Positions 1 to 8,130 of a stretch of 64,000 nucleotides of DNA are shown in pieces (the stretch's first letter is position 1; the number at the start of each line of letters is the position of its first letter). Source of the DNA: Bordetella parapertussis (GTDB taxonomy: Bacteria; Pseudomonadota; Gammaproteobacteria; Burkholderiales; Burkholderiaceae_C); contig CAMCTC010000012.1 of the NCBI GenBank assembly GCA_945878355.1, positions 1 to 64,000 of the forward strand, read 5' to 3'. The notes beneath the pieces are model-generated. The model was not told the origin of the DNA, did not search any database, and saw only the letters and a program-made list of their open reading frames with translations. Position numbers and translations under genes: made by a program.

Positions 1-305
<305 letters not shown>

Positions 306-470
306 CTATCGCGATTCAGCATCGCTTTGCGACGAGGCCGGCATCCCGGCATGGGTACGCGCTGACAGCAGTGAGCCGGATCGACTGCAGCAATGCTGTT
401 TCGGCTGAAAGAGAACTGGTGGCCCCGCACGGGCCATCGCTGGAGGCCGATTTGTCAGTGCTGAGTTTCG

Positions 471-2648
471 TCAGCGCTGCACAGCCGCCGCGCCAGGTAG
501 ACGCGAGAGTTCGCGCCGCAGCGCCTTGATATCGGACTGGGCCCTGACGGTTGCTGCGCGGGCCAGCGCGTTGGCGGCGCGTTCGTCCCGGTTGGATGGG
601 TCGAAGCCGGCGCTGAGTTTCTCGCGTCTAGCGGCCAGGTCTTGTTCTGCGCGCTCGAGTTCGGCCATCAAGATGCGCCGGGCATTGCGGTCGCTGGGCT
701 TGCCGGCATCCAAGCGTGGGCTCGAAGCCTTGACCTCGACGCTGGTTGGCGCCACGGCCGGTGCAGCGAGGGCCGGCGCGGCCGGGGTCAAGGGCGTCGC
801 AACAGTCTCGGGCGCTGAAGACAAGGAAGCGCGAATCGCTGCGACCGCAGCCGCCAAGGCCTGGCTGGGCGCTGCGGCTGGCGCGGGCGCTGGGGTATCG
901 ACTTCTGGCAACGCTGTGGCCGACAGCAAGACCGGCGCCACGGCGGTCGCTGCGACACCTGATGCCGGCGGCGAATCCAGCACCTTGGTGCGGATCAGGA
1001 ACAGCCTTTCGCGGCGCTGAGTCTGAATTGTCGTGCTCGAGAACATCGCCCCTAGCAGCGGCAGGTCGCCCAGCAGCGGCGCCTTGCCCTTGATGGTCTG
1101 CACCGAGTTGTAGCCGCCGATCAGCAGGCTTTCGTCCTTGCGAATGCTGGCCTCGGTGCTGACCACGCCGCGCCGCACCGAGGGTATACCGCCCACCGTT
1201 GTTGACGCCTGGATCTGCCCATCCTCGATGTCGACGTTCAAACGCAGCACGGCCTGATCGCCTGAGCCGTGTAATTTTGGAGTTATTCGCAAGGTGGTGC
1301 CGGCGGTGATCGGTGTGACCAGCGCGCTGCGCTCTGATGTGGTCTGGATGTAGAAAGTCTCCGACAGGTCGATCACCGCGCCGATGTTCTCGGTGGTCAG
1401 AATCGAGGGCCGGGCGTGGATGCTGGCATCGCCTTGCTGCTCGAGCATGCGCAGGCGCGATACAAAGTAGCGCGTCGCGTTGGCCACGATCGTTGCGGTA
1501 TTGGCGCCGGCGCCCGAAGGCCCAGCGAACAAGGACAAGGCCTTGCTGTCGATGGGCTTGTTGGCGTCACCGTAGCCCGGGGCCAGGCCGCCCGCCAGGC
1601 TCAAAGCATGCCAGCGGATGCCCAGTTCTTCAAGTCGGTTGGTGTTGACGTCGATGATCATCGCCTCGATCTCGATCAGCGAGGTCGGTACGTCCAGCGT
1701 GGCGATCAGTTTTTGGTAGATCGGCAGCCGCTCGAGAGTGTCCTGGACGATGATCGCGTTCAGACGTGCGTCCGACTGGATCGATGGCCTGACACGCGCT
1801 GCGCCGCTGACGCTGTCGCCATTGCCGCCGCTGTTGCTACTGAGCTTGCCGCCGGCATTGCTGTTGCTTGCTGCGTTGCTAGATCCTTGATCTGCTATGG
1901 CGCTGGGCTTGGCGCCGTCGGCGGGCGCTGTGGCGCTGGCTGCAATCGCCGGGTTGCCGACGATGTTCAAGCTCGGCATCGCCGGTTCGGTGTTGCCGCT
2001 GACCAGGTTGCGCAGGATGCTGGCCACCCCGGGCGTGACGATCTGGCGATCGCGGAAGGTGATCGCGCGGTCTTGCGCCGACGCATGCTTGAGCCTGAAC
2101 ACGCTGACCTGCATGCCACCGGGCGCCCCGGGCATTGCCGCCACCGTCGCCTCGACCAGCCGCACATACGCTGGCGGACCCGACACCACGACCATGCCAT
2201 GGTCTGGCAGTTCGCTCCAGCCAAAGCGTGGGTCGAGCACGCGCAGTTCGGTCAGCACCTGACGCAGCTTGATGCCCGAACCCGTGCTGGCGCTGGGCAG
2301 CGTGCGCACCACCATGTCCTTGTTGCCTGAGATGTAGAGCGTGCCGGCGTGGGTGAACCAGTTGAAGCCGTAGATGCCGGCCAGCCGCTCGATGAACGCG
2401 GTTGCGCTCAGGCTGCTGAGTCGACCGCTGACTGGCGCGTCCAGCCCGGTTGGCATGTCCAGCGACAGGCTGAACCCCGCAGCGAATTCGCTCAGCACTT
2501 GGTGCAAGGGCTTGCCGTCGGCGTGGTACGTGAACTGCGATGTCGGCCAAGGCGGTGGGCCGGCCAGCGCTGGCGCGCTCGCGACCCAGGCCGCTGCTGC
2601 CGCCACAACGGCCCAGCGCAGCGGGATCAGGGGCCATGCCCGCTTCAC
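471..2648 (-). CDS. sctC: Type III secretion outer-membrane secretin (SctC/HrcC/YscC family), isolated
   Basis: About 725 residues. A hydrophobic signal peptide is followed by the N-terminal ring domains of the injectisome secretin: F-x-Y-H-A-D-G-K-P-L-x-x-V-L-x-x-F-A, then the family hallmark V-V-V-S-G-P-P-x-Y-V. A secretin core follows, with A-R-P-S-I-L-T and a G-G-Y near its end, and a Ser/Gly/Asn-rich linker lies before the N3 ring domain. I chose GTG at 2648 because it overlaps the TGA of an upstream frame by four bases; a TTG at 2663 is also in frame. The last ~140 residues are an Ala/Pro linker plus a charged coil not normal for SctC. No other complete secretion gene is adjacent, so it may be an orphan. 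Identification is from motifs recalled from the family. Confidence 0.82.
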   Translation of the reverse strand: MKRAWPLIPLRWAVVAAAAAWVASAPALAGPPPWPTSQFTYHADGKPLHQVLSEFAAGFSLSLDMPTGLDAPVSGRLSSLSATAFIERLAGIYGFNWFTHAGTLYISGNKDMVVRTLPSASTGSGIKLRQVLTELRVLDPRFGWSELPDHGMVVVSGPPAYVRLVEATVAAMPGAPGGMQVSVFRLKHASAQDRAITFRDRQIVTPGVASILRNLVSGNTEPAMPSLNIVGNPAIAASATAPADGAKPSAIADQGSSNAASNSNAGGKLSSNSGGNGDSVSGAARVRPSIQSDARLNAIIVQDTLERLPIYQKLIATLDVPTSLIEIEAMIIDVNTNRLEELGIRWHALSLAGGLAPGYGDANKPIDSKALSLFAGPSGAGANTATIVANATRYFVSRLRMLEQQGDASIHARPSILTTENIGAVIDLSETFYIQTTSERSALVTPITAGTTLRITPKLHGSGDQAVLRLNVDIEDGQIQASTTVGGIPSVRRGVVSTEASIRKDESLLIGGYNSVQTIKGKAPLLGDLPLLGAMFSSTTIQTQRRERLFLIRTKVLDSPPASGVAATAVAPVLLSATALPEVDTPAPAPAAAPSQALAAAVAAIRASLSSAPETVATPLTPAAPALAAPAVAPTSVEVKASSPRLDAGKPSDRNARRILMAELERAEQDLAARREKLSAGFDPSNRDERAANALARAATVRAQSDIKALRRELSRLPGAAAVQR

Positions 2649-2944
2649 AACGCCATCCGCCAAAATGCCACCTCACAGACCAAGTGTTCCATCGCCTGCG
2701 ACAAGGCTTCGGTGTCTGCATTGTCAGGCACCTGGGTCTGCCCGATGCGGCTGGGTTTGCTGCCCGTGAAAAAGTGGCTCGCGAGGCCCTGAAGCGAGTC
2801 GGAAATCTTGTCACCGAGCTTGTCGTTCGAGCCGATGGGGTGATGGACAACAACACAACTTCGACCCGTGCGTGACCGACGGCGCTGGGTGACGCCGCTG
2901 GATAATGTCGCCGGTGCCTGTACTGGCGCCGTTTCGTTGCCAGC
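2645..2944 (-). pseudogene. Start-less reading frame resembling the T3SS inner-rod protein SctI
   Basis: Between a TAA at 2947-2945 and a TGA at 2647-2645 there is an open frame of about 100 codons with no ATG, GTG or TTG before its conserved-looking part. That part reads D-K-L-G-D-K-I-S-D-S-L-Q-G-L, like the L-G-D-x-I-L-x-x-L segment of SctI/YscI/HrpB inner-rod proteins, and it ends in A-M-E-H-L-V-C-E-V-A-F-W. Its stop overlaps the secretin GTG in a GTGA, as coupled genes do. A decayed or frameshifted sctI is the simplest reading. The resemblance is short, and chance remains possible. It fills most of the 337-bp gap between the secretin and the chemoreceptor. Confidence 0.35.
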
Positions 2945-2985
2945 TTAGTGCTTGCGGCCGCGGTCATTCGCCGCGTCCTCAGGGT

Positions 2986-4536
2986 TCAGCCGCGAAAGAT
3001 TCGCACCGCCTGTGCCACCACTTCGGCCTGGCCGTGCAGCGACGACGCAGCGGCGGCCAGTTGCTCGACCATCGCGGCGTTTTGCTGGGTCAGGCCGTCG
3101 AGCTCGGTCACCGCTGCATTGACCTGGCCCACGCCCTTGGACTGCTCGCCCGAGGCGGCGCTGATCTCGACGATCAGGTCGTGAACGCGCTGCACTGCGG
3201 CCTGGGTCTGCCGGGTGTTCTCACCCGTGGCCTCGGCGAGTTGGGTGCCGGCTTCGACTTGGCGCGTCGAATCCTCGATCAAGGTCTTGATCTCGCGCGC
3301 GGCGGTGCTGGTGCGCCCGGCCAGCGCCCGCACCTCTGAGGCCACCACCGCAAAGCCGCGGCCGGTATCGCCTGCTCGCGCGGCTTCCACCGCGGCATTG
3401 AGCGCCAGGATGTTGGTCTGGAACGAAATGCTCTCGATCACGCCGATGATCTCGGCAATGTGCTGCGACGATTGGCGGATTTCGCCCATGCGGTCGGTGA
3501 CATGGCGGGCGGCGTCGCCGCTGCGCGCGGCCAAGGCCGAGGCCTCGTGGGCGAGCTTGGCGGCAGCCCGCGCGGTGTCGGCGGTCTGGCCGATCGTGCC
3601 GGTGATTTGCTCCATCGATGCTGCTGTCTGCTGCAGGCTGCTGGCTTGCGATTCGGTGCGGTTGCCCAGGTCGTGGTTGCCGTTGGCGATCTCGCGCGAG
3701 GCCAGCGTGATGCCCTCGACCTCGCGTCGCACGTCGCCGACGATGGCTTGCAGGTTGACGTTGAGTTGGGTCATGCCGCGGGCGAGTTGGCCGACCTCGT
3801 CGAAGCGGTCCGAGCGCAGCGTCTGCGACAAGTCGCCTGCTGACATGCGCCTGGCCACGCCGATCGCCTCGCGCAGCGGTGCCAGCGCTTGCTGGCGCAA
3901 CCACAGCGCGATGGTTGCACCGGCGGCCAGGCTCAAGCACAGCGCAGGCAGTGAGCCCAACCCCAGGCGCAGCCCCAGCAGCGGCAGCAGCGCGGCCACG
4001 GTGGTGCCGGCCATGGCGGTGAGCATCAGCCGCGTGCCCAAGCCCGGCCGCAAGCAGCGCGCAAGCGCCGCGCTGGCGCCGGTGCTGCGCAATTCGCCAC
4101 GCTGCAAGCTCAACTGGCCGCTGGCGCTGGGCTCGCGCATCCGGGCGTACAAGGCCTCGGCCCGGGCCACTTCGTCGCGCGCTGGCGTGGTGCGTACCGA
4201 CATGTAGCCCGCCACCCGGCCGGCTTCGAGCACCGGCGTCACATTGGCCCGCACCCAGTAGTGGTCGCCGTTCTTGCGCCGGTTCTTGACCAGCGCGGTC
4301 CAGGGCTCGCCGGCCTGCAGCGTGGCCCAGAGGTCGCGAAAGGCCTCGGCCGGCATGTCGGGGTGGCGCACCAGGTTGTGGGGCTGGCCGAGCAGCTCTT
4401 CTCGCGTGTAGCCGCTGACCTCGACGAAGGCCGGGTTGCAGTAGCTGATGTGGCTCTGCAGGTCGGTGGTCGACACCAGCGTGGTGCCCGCGGGCAACAA
4501 GTACTCCTGCTGGCTGATGGGCCCGTTGTGGCGCAT
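2986..4536 (-). CDS. Aer-like methyl-accepting chemotaxis protein (PAS-TM-HAMP-MA)
   Basis: 516 residues. A PAS domain at about 15-115 has the Aer signature (H-P-D-M-P, then D-L-W, then [12 protein letters not shown]). It is followed by a hydrophobic hairpin at about 168-213, a HAMP segment to about 270 and a cytoplasmic signalling domain with the hairpin-tip motif [22 protein letters not shown]. Family members sense redox or energy state through FAD in the PAS domain and signal to CheA/CheW. The protein ends soon after the second signalling helix and lacks a CheR/CheB-binding tail. A GAAGGA ribosome site precedes the ATG. No che genes are nearby. Confidence 0.92.
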   Translation of the reverse strand: MRHNGPISQQEYLLPAGTTLVSTTDLQSHISYCNPAFVEVSGYTREELLGQPHNLVRHPDMPAEAFRDLWATLQAGEPWTALVKNRRKNGDHYWVRANVTPVLEAGRVAGYMSVRTTPARDEVARAEALYARMREPSASGQLSLQRGELRSTGASAALARCLRPGLGTRLMLTAMAGTTVAALLPLLGLRLGLGSLPALCLSLAAGATIALWLRQQALAPLREAIGVARRMSAGDLSQTLRSDRFDEVGQLARGMTQLNVNLQAIVGDVRREVEGITLASREIANGNHDLGNRTESQASSLQQTAASMEQITGTIGQTADTARAAAKLAHEASALAARSGDAARHVTDRMGEIRQSSQHIAEIIGVIESISFQTNILALNAAVEAARAGDTGRGFAVVASEVRALAGRTSTAAREIKTLIEDSTRQVEAGTQLAEATGENTRQTQAAVQRVHDLIVEISAASGEQSKGVGQVNAAVTELDGLTQQNAAMVEQLAAAASSLHGQAEVVAQAVRIFRG

Positions 4537-4682
4537 GGGCGAAGTCCTTCTCGGTTCGGCGGGGCGGTTAGGCGGGGCGGGTCCAGGCCTGTTGCTTGGG
4601 TCCGGGCTTGGCTGGCTTATCGGCAGCGGTCGCCATGGACTTGACCGCGCCGTGTCTGGTGCGGCCCGGTACCATCTCGGCG

Positions 4683-5609
4683 ATGAACATGAACCTCGAA
4701 AACCTGAACCGAAAATATGTGGCGCGCACGCCGCACATGCTGGAGATTGGTGCGCGCGTCACCGCGGTCGAGCCCGCGCGCGGCTCGATGTCGCTGCCAG
4801 CAAGGCCTGAATGGGCGGGCGATCCGGTGCGCGGTTTGCTGCACCCTGGCGTGCTGACCGTGTTGGCGGACTCGGCCTGCGGGCTCGCGGTGGGCGCTGC
4901 GTTGACCGAGCGCGCGCCCTACGCGACGCTGGACCTGCGGATGGACTACCTGCGCGCCGCTGGCCCGGGGCAAGACCTGCAATGCGATGCGCATTGCTAC
5001 CGGATCACGCGCAACGTCGCTTTTGTTCGCGCCGAGGTCTGGCAGGCCGATCGCGACCAGCCGATCGCTGCGGCGCAGGCCTCATTCATGCTGTTGACCT
5101 TGGCCGGCGCGCGCAAGCCGCCGCAGGGCGACGCACCAGCGCAGCGCGCCAGCCCCTGGGCGGCGCCAGTCACCAGCGATCCGGTGCGGGTCGGCAGCCC
5201 GATTCCTTATGTGGAATACCTCGGCATTCGCTCGTCGTCCTGGGGCGGGCAGCCGCTGCTGCGCCTGCCGTTTCAGGACAAGATGATCGGCAATCCGTTC
5301 CTGCCGGCGCTGCACGGCGGGGTGATCGCTGGCTTTTGCGAAACGGCGGCGCTGCTGCACTTGATCGGCAGCCTGGGGGGCGAGAAGTTTCCCAAGAGCA
5401 TCGACTTCTCGGTCGACTACCTGCGCTCGGGTCGGCCCGAGGAATGCTTCGCTGCTTGCGAGGTGGTGCGCTTGGGGTCGCGGGTCGCGCTGGTGCAGGT
5501 GCGTTGCTGGCAGAGCAGCCCCGACAACCCGATCGCGGTGGCGCGAGGGCATTTCCTGCTGACAGCGGCCGAGCCGGATGCGGCGGGATCGGACCCAGCA
5601 AGCCCTTGA
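4683..5609 (+). CDS. Tandem hot-dog acyl-CoA thioesterase (PaaI family)
   Basis: 308 residues from the ATG chosen at 4683; a second ATG lies two codons on, and an upstream start at 4596 would add an unlikely leader. Two PaaI-type hot-dog halves are visible: the first has [14 protein letters not shown], the second [13 protein letters not shown], each followed by an S-x-D-Y-L-R or R-M-D-Y-L-R strand. Such proteins hydrolyse acyl-CoA thioesters; the substrate is unknown. Fusion of two hot-dog units in one chain is common in this family. It stands upstream of the sox genes with a 130-bp gap and is probably not part of their transcript. Confidence 0.8.
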   Translation: MNMNLENLNRKYVARTPHMLEIGARVTAVEPARGSMSLPARPEWAGDPVRGLLHPGVLTVLADSACGLAVGAALTERAPYATLDLRMDYLRAAGPGQDLQCDAHCYRITRNVAFVRAEVWQADRDQPIAAAQASFMLLTLAGARKPPQGDAPAQRASPWAAPVTSDPVRVGSPIPYVEYLGIRSSSWGGQPLLRLPFQDKMIGNPFLPALHGGVIAGFCETAALLHLIGSLGGEKFPKSIDFSVDYLRSGRPEECFAACEVVRLGSRVALVQVRCWQSSPDNPIAVARGHFLLTAAEPDAAGSDPASP

Positions 5610-5692
5610 AACCGCGGCTTGATCGACCTGAACTGCGGCTGGCCCGGGCTTGGGCTCACCAGCGCGGCTGTAGGGATTGACTTGGCGTGGAC

Positions 5693-5718
5693 AATCGCAC
5701 GGAACAATCGTGCTGATT
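5693..5718. promoter_or_regulatory. Imperfect dyad upstream of soxY
   Basis: AATCGCACG and CGTGCTGATT face each other across 7 bases, with one extra base in the right arm. The same stretch holds ACAATCG twice, 13 bases apart. A TTGACT box starts at 5677. The position, 22 bases before the soxY start, fits an operator for a sox regulator such as an ArsR-type SoxR. No regulator gene is in the window, so this is inference. Confidence 0.35.
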
Positions 5719-5739
5719 GACAGATTCAAGGAGACCGTG

Positions 5740-6207
5740 ATGCAGACCCGTCGACAGATGCTTTCCCAGGCGGCCCAATTGGCCGGCATGCTTGCCACGC
5801 TGGGCTTGTTGCCTGACATGGCCCAGGCCCAGGTGGCGGGTTTCAACGCCGCGGCTTTCGATGCCAAGTCACTGGCTGATGTGATGAAAGCGCTGGGCGC
5901 CGCCGCACCGGTGGTCAGCCGTGACGTCGTGATCACCGGCCCCGACATCGCCGAGAACGGCGCGGTGGTGCCGGTGGGCGTGTCGACCGCACTGCCGGGC
6001 GTCAAGCGGCTGCTGCTGCTGGTCGAGAAGAACCCGTCGATGCTTTCGGCGATATTCGAGGTCACCGATGCGGTCGAGGCCAACCTGTCGACCCGCGTCA
6101 AGATGGGCCAGTCTTCCAACGTCTTCGCGGTGGCGATCATGACCGACGCCAAGGTGCTGTACGCCGTCAAGGAAGTCAAGGTCACGCTCGGCGGCTGTGG
6201 CGGCTGA
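5740..6207 (+). CDS. soxY: SoxY, sulfur-carrier subunit of the Sox system
   Basis: 155 residues from the ATG at 5740, preceded by AAGGAG. The N-terminus carries an R-R pair and a hydrophobic stretch ending near A-Q-A, consistent with export (Tat-like). The C-terminus is the family's swinging arm G-G-C-G-G, whose cysteine covalently carries the sulfur substrate during periplasmic thiosulfate oxidation. SoxY works as a heterodimer with SoxZ, encoded next. The genes run soxY-soxZ-soxA-soxX-soxB in one direction with short gaps, so they probably form one operon. Confidence 0.97.
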   Translation: MQTRRQMLSQAAQLAGMLATLGLLPDMAQAQVAGFNAAAFDAKSLADVMKALGAAAPVVSRDVVITGPDIAENGAVVPVGVSTALPGVKRLLLLVEKNPSMLSAIFEVTDAVEANLSTRVKMGQSSNVFAVAIMTDAKVLYAVKEVKVTLGGCGG

Positions 6208-6268
6208 GCCCGGCCCTGACGCGGTTTTGAGTGCTCAGGCACGCAACGAATTCTGAGGAGAAATATCC

Positions 6269-6580
6269 ATGGCAGACCCGATGCGCATTCGCGCCCAGGC
6301 CGCTGGCGACAAGACCACCGTGCGCGTGCTGATGAGCCACGATATGGAGACCGGTCAGCGCAAGGACGCCGCTGGCAAGACCATTCCGGCCTGGTATATC
6401 CAGGAGGTGACGGCACAACTCAACGGCAAGCCGGTGATGGTGGCTTACTGGGGGCCGTCGGTCGCCAAGAACCCTTTTCTGCAGTTCGTCATCAAGGGCG
6501 CGAAGGTCGGCGACAAGGTCGGCATCGCCTGGGTCGACAACAAGGGCGACAAGCGCAGCGACGAAGCGACGGTGACCTGA
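6269..6580 (+). CDS. soxZ: SoxZ, partner subunit of the sulfur carrier
   Basis: 103 residues, matching the usual SoxZ length, with the immunoglobulin-like core pattern seen in M-x-H-x-M-E-T-G-Q-R-K-D and W-G-P-S-V-A-K-N-P. It has no signal peptide; family knowledge says it is carried across the membrane bound to Tat-exported SoxY. A clear TGAGGAG ribosome site precedes the ATG. It lies 61 bases after soxY and 63 before soxA. Confidence 0.97.
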   Translation: MADPMRIRAQAAGDKTTVRVLMSHDMETGQRKDAAGKTIPAWYIQEVTAQLNGKPVMVAYWGPSVAKNPFLQFVIKGAKVGDKVGIAWVDNKGDKRSDEATVT

Positions 6581-6643
6581 TTGACCTGATGGACCATCCC
6601 AACGGGCGACCCGACCCGGTGCGGACAAGGAGACAAGCGGACC

Positions 6644-7441
6644 ATGAAAAAAGCATTGACGATCGCTGCGATCGCCACGGTGGCCTGTGCCTCGGTGGCG
6701 CAGACCAAGTCGGCAGCCGATGGCATTGCCGAATACCGGGCGATGCTCGCTGACGGCAACCCGGCCGAGCTTTTCGAGGCCAAGGGCGAATTGCTCTGGA
6801 AGACCCGACGCGGCCCGAAGAACGCATCGCTGGAACTCTGCGACCTGGGTCTGGGCGCCGGTGTGGTCAAGGGCGCTTTCGTGCAGTTGCCGCGCTGGTT
6901 TGCCGACACCGCCCGGGTGCAGGACCTGGAGTCGCGGCTGCTGACCTGCATGGAGCGATTGCAGGGGTTGGACGCCGGAGCCATCGCCGCCACGCCTTTC
7001 GGGCGCGGCGAGCAGCTGGCGCTGGAGGGACTGACGGCCTGGATCTCGGCCGAGTCCAAAGGGCTGAAGTTCGCGCTGCCGCAAGCCCATGCGCAGGAGC
7101 GTCTGGCCTTCGAACTGGGCAAGCGCGCTTTCTTCTACCGCGCGGGCTCTTATGATTTTTCCTGCGCTTCGTGCCACGGCCAACCCGACAAGCGAATCCG
7201 CTTGCAAGACCTGCCCGAGTTGACCAAGAACCCCGGCGACGGCGTCGGCTTTGCCGCCTGGCCGGCTTACCGGATCAGCAGCGGTGAGATGTGGAGCATG
7301 CAGCGCCGGCTCAACGACTGCTACCGCCAGCAACGTTTTCCGTATCCTGGCTATGCGTCCGATGTGACGGTTGCGCTGGGCGTTTACATGGGTGTCAATG
7401 CCCAGGGTGCCGGGTCGGTCGCACCGGCTCTCAAGCGCTGA
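6644..7441 (+). CDS. soxA: SoxA, c-type cytochrome subunit of the SoxAX sulfur transferase
   Basis: 265 residues with a signal peptide cut near A-S-V-A-Q. SoxAX joins thiosulfate to the SoxY cysteine in the periplasm. Only one CxxCH heme site is present (C-A-S-C-H); the place of the second heme in diheme members reads L-C-D-L-G, so this is the monoheme type. Cys226, in R-L-N-D-C-Y-R-Q-Q, is at the position of the conserved distal cysteine ligand. An AAGGAG precedes the start. The soxX gene follows after 11 bases. Confidence 0.95.
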   Translation: MKKALTIAAIATVACASVAQTKSAADGIAEYRAMLADGNPAELFEAKGELLWKTRRGPKNASLELCDLGLGAGVVKGAFVQLPRWFADTARVQDLESRLLTCMERLQGLDAGAIAATPFGRGEQLALEGLTAWISAESKGLKFALPQAHAQERLAFELGKRAFFYRAGSYDFSCASCHGQPDKRIRLQDLPELTKNPGDGVGFAAWPAYRISSGEMWSMQRRLNDCYRQQRFPYPGYASDVTVALGVYMGVNAQGAGSVAPALKR

Positions 7442-7452
7442 AGGAGCCGACC

Positions 7453-8112
7453 ATGAACCACAAACGACTGATCTCGCTGATCCTGGCCACTTTGGCTGCA
7501 GGCGCTTTGGTGGCCGGCTGCGCTTCGAGGGCGCCCGAGCCTGACATCGACGCGTTGGTCGCCAAGATGATGGCGGGCTCGTTCCGTGACCAAGGCATCG
7601 CCCGTGCCGACCGCCTGCAACAAGACGAGTCGAACGCCGCTTGCTCGAAGGCCGAGACCGGCAGCTTGCCCGACAAGGTGGCCGAGGCCATCCAGCAGGC
7701 CGCGCTCAAGACCGTGCGGCCACCGTCAGACGGCAAGTACCTGGGCGACTGGCGCGAGGGCGAGAGACTGGCGCAAAACGGCCGCGGCATGACCTGGACC
7801 GACGCGTCGGCAGCGCCCAAAGCCAACGGCGGCGGCTGCTACAACTGCCACCAGATCAGCAAGGCCGAGATCTCCTTCGGCACGATCGGGCCCAGCTTGT
7901 ACCAATACGGCAAGCTGCGTGGCGTCACCGACCCGGCCGACGCTGCCGCCAAGCCCATCGTCGACTACACCTGGGCCAAGCTCTGGAACGCCAAGGCTTT
8001 CAACGCCTGCTCGGGCATGCCGCGCTTCGGCCATGGGGGCTTGCTCGACGAGGCCCAGCTCAAGCACCTGATGGCGCTGATCCTGGACCCCAAGTCGCCC
8101 GTCAATCAATAG
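7453..8112 (+). CDS. soxX: SoxX, monoheme c-type cytochrome; probable lipoprotein
   Basis: 219 residues from the ATG at 7453, preceded by AAGGAG. The heme motif is C-Y-N-C-H, and a methionine in G-M-P-R-F-G is the likely axial ligand. SoxX takes electrons from SoxA during thiosulfate coupling to SoxY. The N-terminus ends in L-V-A-G-C at residues 19-23, a good lipobox, so the protein may be lipid-anchored rather than freely periplasmic. The region between the lipobox and the heme domain is longer than in short SoxX proteins. Confidence 0.95.
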   Translation: MNHKRLISLILATLAAGALVAGCASRAPEPDIDALVAKMMAGSFRDQGIARADRLQQDESNAACSKAETGSLPDKVAEAIQQAALKTVRPPSDGKYLGDWREGERLAQNGRGMTWTDASAAPKANGGGCYNCHQISKAEISFGTIGPSLYQYGKLRGVTDPADAAAKPIVDYTWAKLWNAKAFNACSGMPRFGHGGLLDEAQLKHLMALILDPKSPVNQ

Positions 8113-8130
8113 CGTTTTGAGCCATAGTCG

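Noticed and set aside
1416..2330. Long plus-strand reading frame opposite the secretin gene
   Set aside because: It is a by-product of high GC codon bias opposite a well-supported protein, and its translation is low-complexity and matches no fold.
3215..4207. 330-codon frame opposite the chemoreceptor
   Set aside because: The minus-strand chemoreceptor has full domain evidence; the opposite frame is Ser/Arg/Ala-rich noise.
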